Origin: Chitinophaga sp. HK235
GTDB taxonomy: Bacteria; Bacteroidota; Bacteroidia; Chitinophagales; Chitinophagaceae
Assembly: GCF_018255755.1 (NCBI RefSeq)
Contig: NZ_CP073766.1
Coordinates: 5,764,501-5,828,500, forward strand
Direction: 5' to 3'
Length of the DNA: 64,000 nucleotides
Each line of letters opens with the position of its first letter. Within the stretch, counting starts at the first letter, position 1. Both the position numbers and the translations under genes were made by a program. Shown piece by piece: positions 57,599-64,000 of the stretch. Below the pieces are notes generated by a model, which saw only the letters and a list, made by a program, of their open reading frames with translations, made no database searches and had not been told where the DNA came from.

Positions 57599-58321
57599 CT
57601 AATGGTTAGGTACTACCTCTTTTGATAAATCTGACTGTTGCAGATATTGTTCTATGGCAGCAGGCGGAATTTCTTCATTGAGTTGCTGTTGCAGGGTTTC
57701 CGGAGCTGTCACATCAGCAAAGCTGGCAAAAATGGCGTCATTATCAAAAACATCCGTATGGTTTTGGAGATAAAATTCGATATCCTGGTTGTCTAAACCT
57801 TCCAGTTGTTTTTCCACGTTGAGGTGGCTTTCTTTCTGGAGGAAGAGCAGTGCGGTGGTGCTGGTAAAGGTTATTAAGCAGGCCGCTACGGCGTATCTGA
57901 TCCATTTTCGAACCGGGTTGCGGTGAACAATTCGCAGGGATGGTGCAACATGGGCAGGCGGGTGTACCGTCAGGGAGTCAAAATATCCGGCTGGTACGGT
58001 AAAAGGCGTTTGTCTGGGAATAGCTGCTATCAGGGGTGATAGGGCTTCCAGTTCGGCTTCTACCGGATTTTCTTCAGCGCCTTTGATCCGCTGCATGATA
58101 GCCTGAGGAAGGGAGTCAAAATATCCGGCTGGTGTTGTATAAGGGTGATTGGGAATAACAATGCCGGAAAAGTCGGGTTTCAGTAGATGAACCTGTTGCA
58201 GCACTGTTTCCGGAAACCGGTCGAAGTAACCAGCTGGCACCGTGAAAGGTACGTCAGCGGGCCAATTAGCGTCCGGCGCCAGTTGTTTTAACTCATTGCT
58301 GATATTTTGGTGCTTGTTCAT
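57599..58321 (-). CDS. Probable membrane anti-sigma factor with three PxxxPAGYFD repeats
   Basis: I chose the ATG at 58321 (MNKHQNISNELKQL). The 240-residue protein has a cytoplasmic part with three copies of a motif P(F/Y)T(V/T)PAGYFD at about residues 25-34, 60-69 and 106-115, then one membrane helix (about 142-161) and a periplasmic tail rich in Gln/Glu. It follows an ECF sigma gene and precedes a Spy-like gene, the usual place of an anti-sigma factor in this phylum. The repeated motif may bind the sigma factor. No zinc anti-sigma (HxxxCxxC) motif is present. The repeats are also visible in the DNA. Confidence 0.7.
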   Translation of the reverse strand: MNKHQNISNELKQLAPDANWPADVPFTVPAGYFDRFPETVLQQVHLLKPDFSGIVIPNHPYTTPAGYFDSLPQAIMQRIKGAEENPVEAELEALSPLIAAIPRQTPFTVPAGYFDSLTVHPPAHVAPSLRIVHRNPVRKWIRYAVAACLITFTSTTALLFLQKESHLNVEKQLEGLDNQDIEFYLQNHTDVFDNDAIFASFADVTAPETLQQQLNEEIPPAAIEQYLQQSDLSKEVVPNH

Positions 58322-58419
58322 ATACAAATTTTAGACAGAAAGCTGTTCCGATAGTTTAATGAGATTTTAATCTTTTGGCAAAAAACTTTAAAGACAGCTT
58401 AAAATCAGTCACCATACGG

Positions 58420-58977
58420 TTATACATCGTTGGATTTGATAAATTCCTCGATTTTTTTCACTGCATGATGATAAGATGCCTTTAAAGCGCCTTCGGAAGT
58501 GTCGAGGACACGGCTCATTTCTTCATATGGCATTTCATCGTAATATCTTAGGCTGAATACAATTCTTTGTTTTTCAGGAAGCTGAAGGATGGCCTGTTGT
58601 AATTTCCATTCCAGCCTGTTTGCATCAAACTGGGTATCAGCCTTGAGTCTGTTGCTGAGCCCATCTTCCACATCAGAGAGGGAGACGGCGAACTTCCGTT
58701 TTTGTTGTTCCAGAAAGGTGAGGCATTCATTGGTGGCTATTTTATACAGCCAGGTGAACAGTTGTGCATCTTCCCGGAAATTTTCCAGGTTTTTCCACAC
58801 CTTAATAAAAACGTTCTGTAGCACATCATTGGCATCTTCATGCGAGATGACCAGCCTTCTGATATGCCAGTAAAGCCTTTCCTGGTACTTGCGGATGATC
58901 AGCGTAAAGCCTTCTTCCCGGGTTTCCGGTATCCGGTACAGCGCCAGTAATATTTTATCGTCCTGTGTAACGGCCAT
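58420..58977 (-). CDS. ECF-type RNA polymerase sigma factor
   Basis: The 185-residue protein has sigma region 2 (about 20-90: LYWHIRRLVISHEDANDVLQNVFIKVWKNLENFREDAQLFTWLYKIATNECL) and region 4 (about 125-180: LQQAILQLPEKQRIVFSLRYYDEMPYEEMSRVLDTSEGALKASYHHAVKKIEEFI). It lacks the extra C-terminal domains of larger ECF groups. It heads an operon with the membrane protein at 57599 and the Spy-like protein at 57095, suggesting an envelope-stress or surface signal. Confidence 0.94.
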   Translation of the reverse strand: MAVTQDDKILLALYRIPETREEGFTLIIRKYQERLYWHIRRLVISHEDANDVLQNVFIKVWKNLENFREDAQLFTWLYKIATNECLTFLEQQKRKFAVSLSDVEDGLSNRLKADTQFDANRLEWKLQQAILQLPEKQRIVFSLRYYDEMPYEEMSRVLDTSEGALKASYHHAVKKIEEFIKSNDV

Positions 58978-59104
58978 AGGTTAAATGGTTCTTGGACAAC
59001 TATGATTTTTATGATTAATCTGGTTTGTATAATAGTATGATAGGAAGAATCCCATAAAGTTTAACTGTGATTAATCTGAATTGTTATAGAAGAAGGCAAA
59101 AGCA

Positions 59105-59149
59105 GAGAAGCCCATGGTTTAAAACCATGGGCTTCTCTTTTTTATTTTT
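59105..59149 (+). terminator. Strong terminator, plus-strand orientation, no plus-strand gene before it
   Basis: A near-perfect 16-bp inverted repeat (GAGAAGCCCATGGTTT, 1-nt centre) is followed on the plus strand by TTTTTTTATTTTT. The minus side has only GCTTTTGCC. It may also end the transketolase transcript from the minus strand. Confidence 0.8.
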
Positions 59150-59200
59150 CGCTTGAGTCTACGTGCATCAGGAGGATCAGTAGTATCATATCCATCACAG

Positions 59201-60160
59201 TTACTGTTTTCTGGAGATGGCTTTTTCTGCTGCAGCCACAATGTGGTCGGCGTCGAGGCCGTATTTTTTCAGCAGTTCCACTGGTTTACCGCTTTCGCCG
59301 AAGGTATCGTTGGTACCTACGAATTCGATGGGTACCGGAAGGTTTCTGGCAGCAACCTGAGCGATGCTGTCGCCGAGGCCACCGAGTACGTTGTGTTCTT
59401 CAGCGGTAACGGCACAGCGTGTTTTGCTCAGGGATTTGAGCACAGCAGCTTCATCGAGTGGTTTGATAGTGTGGATGTTGATAATTTCCACGCTATACCC
59501 TTTTTCTTCCAGTATTTTACCGGCTTCGATGGAAGTCCACACCATATGGCCGCAAGCGAAGAGGGTCACGTCGGTTCCTTCGTGGAGGACCTGCGCTTTA
59601 CCGATTTCGAAGGGTTGGTTTTCCGGTGTGAAGTTAGGCCATTTCGGGCGGCCGAAGCGGAGATATACGGGGCCTTCATAATCAGCGATCGCGATGGTGG
59701 CGGCTTTAGTCTGGTTAAAGTCGCATGGAACGATCACAGTCATGCCAGGCAGCATTTTCATCATGCCGATATCTTCCAGTATCTGGTGGGTAGCGCCGTC
59801 TTCACCCAGGGTGAGGCCTGCGTGTGAGGCGCATATTTTTACGTTTTTATTGGAGTAGGCTACAGATTGACGGATCTGGTCGTATACCCTTCCGGTAGAG
59901 AAGTTGGCGAAAGTGGTGGTATACGGGATTTTGCCGCCGATGGTCATACCTGCCGCGATACCGATCATATTGGCTTCGGCGATACCTACCTGTACAAAGC
60001 GGTCTGGAAATTCCTTTACGAATGCATTCAGTTTCATGGATCCGAGCAGGTCGGCGGTGAGTGTGACTACATTTGGGTTTTTGCGGCCAACTTCCAGTAT
60101 ACCTTCACCGAATCCGGCGCGTGTTTCTTTTTCGTTCAGCGGTTGAATATCTTTTACCAT
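59201..60160 (-). CDS. Transketolase, C-terminal subunit
   Basis: The 319-residue protein corresponds to the pyrimidine-binding and C-terminal domains of transketolase/DXS-type enzymes: GIAEANMIGIAAGMTIGG with the catalytic Glu, YTTTFANFSTGRVYDQIRQSVAYSNKNVKIC, GATHQILEDIGMMKMLPGMTVIVPCD and a final domain with HTIKPLDEAAVL. The N-terminal TPP/metal-binding half is not adjacent; galE stands upstream instead. Split transketolases are known in several bacteria, so the other half should lie elsewhere. Pentose-phosphate or a related sugar pathway is likely. Confidence 0.9.
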   Translation of the reverse strand: MVKDIQPLNEKETRAGFGEGILEVGRKNPNVVTLTADLLGSMKLNAFVKEFPDRFVQVGIAEANMIGIAAGMTIGGKIPYTTTFANFSTGRVYDQIRQSVAYSNKNVKICASHAGLTLGEDGATHQILEDIGMMKMLPGMTVIVPCDFNQTKAATIAIADYEGPVYLRFGRPKWPNFTPENQPFEIGKAQVLHEGTDVTLFACGHMVWTSIEAGKILEEKGYSVEIINIHTIKPLDEAAVLKSLSKTRCAVTAEEHNVLGGLGDSIAQVAARNLPVPIEFVGTNDTFGESGKPVELLKKYGLDADHIVAAAEKAISRKQ

Positions 60161-60211
60161 TGCGGTTTTTTTAAAATTGAAGCGTAAAAGTAAGCATTTA
60201 AAATCACGATG

Positions 60212-61240
60212 TTAATTGCTCAGCACTTTATTTCGGAGGCTTACTTCCCACTGCCAGGCGGTGCGCATGGAGTCTTCTATGCCTATTTCCGGAGACCATC
60301 CGAGTTTTTCCTTGGCGCGGGAATTATTGGCATAGATAGAGATTACGTCACCTGGGCGGCGTGGACCGGTGGTATAGTTGAGTTTAACGCCGGATATTTT
60401 TTCGAAGGCTTTGATGGCTTCGAGAACGGTAACGCCGTTGCCTGTACCGAGGTTAAATACTTCGCAGTTGGAAGCGTTTTTACGCTCGATGAGATATTGC
60501 ATCGCTTTAGTATGTGCGTTGGCGATATCCGTTACGTGAATATAGTCTCTTACGCAGGATCCGTCGCGGGTATCGTAGTCGGTGCCATAGACCACCATTT
60601 TCGGGATTTTACCGATGGCAGTCTGGGTGATTACGGGAACCAGGTTGTCGGGTTTGCCGAGGGGCAACTCACCGATGAGGCCGGAGGGGTGTGCACCTAC
60701 GGGGTTGAAATAACGCAGAAGGATGGACTGGGTATCGTTTACACGGCTGTAGTCTTCAATGATCTGCTCGCCCATCTGTTTGGTGCGGGCGTAAGGAGAT
60801 TGGGCTTCACCCAGTGGTGTTTCTTCTATTACCGGCAGGGCAGTGGTATTGCCATAAACGGAGCAGGAAGAAGAGAATACCAGGTGAGGTACGTTAAATT
60901 CCTTGATGCATTTGAGCACGTTGATGAGAGAGGTCAGGTTATTGTGAAAATACAACAAGGGATCTGCTACAGATTCAGGAACTGTTTTGAGGGCTGCAAA
61001 GTGGATAACCCCGACGATGTCCCTGTTTTCGTGGAATACTGCATGCGTATCTTCCAGGTTGCAAAGATCGACTTTGTAATTACGTACTTTTTTTCCGGTA
61101 ATTTTTTCCACACCATCCAGGAGTTGCGTAGAGCTTCTGATGTTGCTGTCAACAGAAACCACGTCAAATCCATGGTTGATTAAGTCTACAATAGTATGGG
61201 CGCCAATGTAGCCACAACCACCTGTAACGAGAACCTTCAT
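60212..61240 (-). CDS. galE: UDP-glucose 4-epimerase
   Basis: The 342-residue short-chain dehydrogenase-type enzyme interconverts UDP-glucose and UDP-galactose. The NAD motif is VLVTGGCGYIGAHTIVDLI, the catalytic Ser and Tyr-x3-Lys lie in FSSSCSVYGN and SPYARTKQMGEQI, and RYFNPVGAHPSGLIGE and GTDYDTRDGSCVRDYIHVTDIANAH are GalE hallmarks. It may also act on N-acetyl sugars. It lies 36 bp after rfbA on the same strand, supporting a role in surface polysaccharide precursors. Confidence 0.95.
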   Translation of the reverse strand: MKVLVTGGCGYIGAHTIVDLINHGFDVVSVDSNIRSSTQLLDGVEKITGKKVRNYKVDLCNLEDTHAVFHENRDIVGVIHFAALKTVPESVADPLLYFHNNLTSLINVLKCIKEFNVPHLVFSSSCSVYGNTTALPVIEETPLGEAQSPYARTKQMGEQIIEDYSRVNDTQSILLRYFNPVGAHPSGLIGELPLGKPDNLVPVITQTAIGKIPKMVVYGTDYDTRDGSCVRDYIHVTDIANAHTKAMQYLIERKNASNCEVFNLGTGNGVTVLEAIKAFEKISGVKLNYTTGPRRPGDVISIYANNSRAKEKLGWSPEIGIEDSMRTAWQWEVSLRNKVLSN

Positions 61241-61276
61241 AGTAATTTCAGATTTACGATTTTATGAGATGTCAGA

Positions 61277-62146
61277 TCATTTTTTTTGTTCCAGCACTGT
61301 TTCCAGGTACTGTCCATAGCCGCTTTTCAGCAATGGTTTGGCCAGGTCCTTCAACTGGGAAGCGTTGATAAAGCCTTTACGGTAGGCGATTTCCTCTATA
61401 CAGGCAATTTTCACGCCCTGACGTTGTTCGATCACCTGAACAAACTGGGAAGCCTGCATCAGGGAGTCGAAAGTACCGGTATCCAGCCAGGCTGTACCAC
61501 GGGGTAAGATAGAAACTTTTAATTTGCCACGCTTTAAATATTCCTTATTTACGTCTGTAATTTCGTATTCACCACGGGGACTGGGCTGCAGGCTTTTGGC
61601 AATTTCCACTACTTCGTTATCATAAAAATAGAGTCCGGGCACTGCGAAATTGGATTTGGGTTTGGCTGGTTTTTCCTCGATAGACAGTACGCGCATATCG
61701 TCGGAGAATTCCACCACGCCATATCTTTCGGGATCGGATACCTGGTAGGCATATACGATACCGCCGTCGGGGCTGGTATTTTGGGCCAGTTGGGTACCGA
61801 GGCCGGCGCCATAGAAGATATTATCGCCCAGAACGAGGGCCACATTGTCTTTCCCTATAAATTCTTCTCCGATTACAAAAGCCTGAGCGAGGCCGTTGGG
61901 CTGCGGTTGTTCTGCGTAAGACAGGTTGAGCCCCAGCTGGCTGCCGTCGCCAAAGAGTCTTTGAAAGGAAGGCAGGTCATGCGGCGTGGAGATGATGAGG
62001 ATATCTTTTATGCCGGCCAGCATCAGCGTGGATAACGGATAATAGATCATTGGTTTATCATATACCGGCATTATCTGCTTGCTGATCGCATAAGTGATCG
62101 GGTGTAATCGGGTACCGGAGCCGCCGGCCAGGATAATTCCTTTCAT
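61277..62146 (-). CDS. rfbA: Glucose-1-phosphate thymidylyltransferase
   Basis: The 289-residue enzyme makes dTDP-glucose from dTTP and glucose-1-phosphate, the first step to dTDP-rhamnose and related sugars. It begins MKGIILAGGSGTRLHPITYAISKQIMPVYDKPMIYYPLSTLMLAGI, a textbook RmlA start, with ALVLGDNIFYG and GTAWLDTGTFDSLMQAS. The rest of the rml pathway is not in the window. It appears to be the first gene of rfbA-galE-transketolase. Confidence 0.96.
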   Translation of the reverse strand: MKGIILAGGSGTRLHPITYAISKQIMPVYDKPMIYYPLSTLMLAGIKDILIISTPHDLPSFQRLFGDGSQLGLNLSYAEQPQPNGLAQAFVIGEEFIGKDNVALVLGDNIFYGAGLGTQLAQNTSPDGGIVYAYQVSDPERYGVVEFSDDMRVLSIEEKPAKPKSNFAVPGLYFYDNEVVEIAKSLQPSPRGEYEITDVNKEYLKRGKLKVSILPRGTAWLDTGTFDSLMQASQFVQVIEQRQGVKIACIEEIAYRKGFINASQLKDLAKPLLKSGYGQYLETVLEQKK

Positions 62147-62233
62147 GTTGTTGATCGGTTTTGATTGGATGTCATTCGCTTGTCACAAGCCGTACAAAAA
62201 TAGTAGCTCTATTTCACATGGCGGCATTTTTAT

Positions 62234-62270
62234 AAAAAAAAGCTCTCCGTGAGGTACGGAGAGCTTTTTA
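62234..62270 (-). terminator. Terminator of the phosphate transporter operon
   Basis: AAAAAGCTCTCCGT and ACGGAGAGCTTTTT form a perfect 14-bp inverted repeat with a 5-nt loop. Seven T stand on the minus-strand side and five on the plus side, so it could work in both directions. Confidence 0.9.
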
Positions 62271-62293
62271 AATATTATTGATAATCATTTATG

Positions 62294-63295
62294 CTAGATG
62301 AAGATGCTTACGATCAGGTAAGTGATGGCAGCAAGGATACCGCTGATAGGGATGGTTAAAACCCAGGCCCAGAGCAGGCTTACGGTTACACCCCAACGAA
62401 CGGCTGACAATCTTTTAGTAGCACCTACCCCCATAATGGCGCCGGTGATCACGTGGGTGGTACTGGCGGGGATACCGAGATGTTCGGTGAGGAAGAGGGT
62501 GATGGCACCGGAAGTTTCAGCAGCAACACCTTCCAGGGGAGTTACTTTGGTGATGCGGGTACCCATTGTTTTAACGATCTTCCAGCCACCGCTCATGGTA
62601 CCGAGGGCGATACAGGTAAAGCAGGCCAGTGGTATCCAGTCGGGCATGGCTTTGATATTGGGAATATATCCGGCAGACACCATGGCTGCAGCGATGATAC
62701 CCATTACTTTCTGGGCATCGTTACTGCCGTGGCCAAGGCTGAGTGCTGCTGAAGAAGCCAGCTGCAGGCGTTTGAACCAGTTTTCTGCCCGGAAGGGATT
62801 GGCCTTGCGGCAGATATTCACAATGATGAGAGTAATGATAAAGGCTACTATCATACCGATCAGCGGGGCGAGTACGATGAAGTACACGATAGGCAGCACT
62901 TTGTGATAGTTGATCACATCGAGTGTGCCGGCACTGGTAACGGCTGCGCCGATAAAGCCACCGATCAGGGTATGGGAAGAACTGGACGGGATGCCCAGCC
63001 ACCAGGTAAAGAGGTTCCAGGTGATAGCTGCTACCAGACCACTGAAGATCACCTTCAGGGTGATGTATTGTTCGAATACGGAGCTGGCAACGGAGTTGGC
63101 TACTTTAAACTCGCCAATCACATATTTGGCAATAAAAAAAGCCGCAAAGTTGAAGACTGCGGCCCAGAGTACTGCCTGAAAAGGTGTCAGTACCTTGGTC
63201 GACACGATAGTGGCGATAGAGTTGGCGGCATCGTGAAAACCATTGATATAGTCAAACACGAATGCCAGTATAACAATTACTACTAATAAAGTCAT
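62294..63295 (-). CDS. Inorganic phosphate transporter, PiT family
   Basis: The 333-residue membrane protein imports phosphate (as metal phosphate or with a cation). Both family repeats are present: FDYINGFHDAANSIATIVSTKVL at the start and LSLGHGSNDAQKVMGIIAAAMV later, each with the GxNDxA-type signature, plus GIPSSSSHTLIGGFIGA and GIPASTTHVITGAIMGVG. About ten membrane segments. It follows the DUF47 gene by 40 bp on the same strand. Confidence 0.95.
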   Translation of the reverse strand: MTLLVVIVILAFVFDYINGFHDAANSIATIVSTKVLTPFQAVLWAAVFNFAAFFIAKYVIGEFKVANSVASSVFEQYITLKVIFSGLVAAITWNLFTWWLGIPSSSSHTLIGGFIGAAVTSAGTLDVINYHKVLPIVYFIVLAPLIGMIVAFIITLIIVNICRKANPFRAENWFKRLQLASSAALSLGHGSNDAQKVMGIIAAAMVSAGYIPNIKAMPDWIPLACFTCIALGTMSGGWKIVKTMGTRITKVTPLEGVAAETSGAITLFLTEHLGIPASTTHVITGAIMGVGATKRLSAVRWGVTVSLLWAWVLTIPISGILAAITYLIVSIFI

Positions 63296-63335
63296 GTAAC
63301 ACGAGGATTATGCGGTCAGAACTAGATCCCCTTTA

Positions 63336-63986
63336 TCAGGAGTATTTGATAATAATGGTTTCAATAACGTTGGCGCAATCCTCGCATTTGTCGGTAGCGA
63401 TTTCCAGAGCCTGGTATATTTCACGCATTTTAATCAGTTCTGCAGCATTTTGCTCAGTATCGAACAAGTCGGCAATGGCTCTGTCGTAGATATCGTCGGC
63501 ATGGTTCTCAAGGCTGTTGATTTTTACGCAGGCATCGGTGATAACACGCATATTCTGCATGTTGCGCAGTTCAGGAATGGCTTTGTGGAGCTCCAGTACA
63601 CCCAGGTGGATCAGCTCGGCAAGTTTGCGGATACTTTCGTTGTGTGTGTTTACCTTATAAAGGTCCATTCTTTTGGCGGAACCATGGATATAGTCGGCAA
63701 CATCGTCCAGTGTGGCGGCCAGGTAGTGGATATCTTCCCGGTCAAACGGGGTGATGAAATTCTGACCCAGTTCTACGAATATGCGGTGGGTATAATCGTC
63801 ATTTTTATGCTCCAGTCTCTCGATCAGATGTACTTTATCTTTACGTAAGGCTGGATCACTGGTGGCTACCAACTCATTGAGCACCTGGGCCATTTCAACG
63901 AGGTTGGAAGATACATCTTCAAACAAAGAATAAAATACCCGGTCTTTCGGCATGAATAGTTTGACAAAGGAATTGAAGCCTCCCAT
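63336..63986 (-). CDS. DUF47/PhoU-like protein, partner of PiT
   Basis: The 216-residue all-helical protein has the PhoU-like pattern FVKLFMPKDRVFYSLFEDVSSNLVEMAQVL, EHKNDDYTHRIFVELGQNFITPFDREDIHYLAATLDDVADYIHGSAKRMDLY and DACVKINSLENHADDIYDRAIADLF. The acidic ExxxD-type sites are typical metal-binding positions. DUF47 genes regularly precede pit genes and are thought to control phosphate uptake. The start at 63986 leaves 14 bp to the window end, so its promoter is not visible. Confidence 0.93.
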   Translation of the reverse strand: MGGFNSFVKLFMPKDRVFYSLFEDVSSNLVEMAQVLNELVATSDPALRKDKVHLIERLEHKNDDYTHRIFVELGQNFITPFDREDIHYLAATLDDVADYIHGSAKRMDLYKVNTHNESIRKLAELIHLGVLELHKAIPELRNMQNMRVITDACVKINSLENHADDIYDRAIADLFDTEQNAAELIKMREIYQALEIATDKCEDCANVIETIIIKYS

Positions 63987-64000
63987 ACGTTTGAGTTTAA

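Noticed and set aside
59010..59085. Two similar GATTAATCTG segments as a CRISPR-like or tandem repeat
   Set aside because: There are only two short, imperfect copies with no array structure; they are mentioned only as part of the orphan-terminator observation.
60209..61183. Plus-strand frame of 324 codons
   Set aside because: It is antisense to galE and shows only reversed-codon composition.

Overview
The window is chromosomal DNA from a Bacteroidota bacterium, most likely a Chitinophaga-like member of the Chitinophagaceae. The reasons are: gliding-motility genes gldB, gldF and gldG; TonB-dependent receptors with a carboxypeptidase-regulatory N-terminal domain, one of the Oar type; PorT-like outer-membrane barrels; a MurF-alanine racemase fusion; DUF5777, DUF1800 and DUF1501 proteins; sparse Shine-Dalgarno sequences; and promoters of the Bacteroidota form TTTG-N19-TAnnTTTG. 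I see no insertion sequence, prophage, CRISPR array, rRNA or tRNA gene. Most of the window is core genome.

Layout. 1-8 kb: the N-terminal 425 codons of glutaminyl-tRNA synthetase, a stand-alone B12-binding domain, two outer-membrane barrels, an S41 peptidase lipoprotein, a crotonase, fumarase C and a D-lactate-dehydrogenase-like enzyme. 8-16 kb, minus strand: a TonB receptor with a good promoter and an operator-like dyad, then lspA, a murF-alr fusion and a TerC protein. 16-20 kb: gldG, gldF and cysteine desulfurase on the minus strand, divergent from methylmalonyl-CoA epimerase. 20-25.6 kb: a 733-bp non-coding stretch, an Oar-type receptor and the canonical murF. 25.6-28.3 kb: a plus-strand set made of a monohaem cytochrome-like lipoprotein, a YceI protein, a DUF5777 barrel and a mini HExxH protein, then apaG. 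28.4-33.8 kb: gldB divergent from a barrel gene, then nadE, serS and a GNAT acetyltransferase.

33.8-40.1 kb is a molybdenum-cofactor island (moeB-rhodanese, tauE-like, moaA, DUF7009, moaD, moaE, mobA, moaC, moeA) on alternating strands. 40.2-47.4 kb: a DUF1800/DUF1501 pair, a small lipoprotein and two peptide transporters (OPT and POT). 47.6-55 kb: purD and the elongation operon mreB-mreC-mreD-mrdA-rodA. 55-59 kb: an MBL-fold hydrolase, an AraC regulator, an NTF2-like protein, and an ECF sigma factor with a probable membrane anti-sigma factor and a Spy-like periplasmic protein. 59-64 kb: the C-terminal half of a split transketolase, galE and rfbA, then a phosphate transporter with its DUF47 partner.

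Themes that tie genes together: peptidoglycan and cell shape (murF-alr, murF, mreBCD, mrdA, rodA, lspA), propionate/methylmalonyl-CoA metabolism (B12 domain, epimerase), Moco synthesis, gliding/secretion and peptide uptake. The least explained parts are the cytochrome/YceI/DUF5777/HExxH operon, the regulatory DNA before the 8.2-kb TonB receptor, the hairpin between mreB and mreC, and two strong terminators that follow no visible gene.
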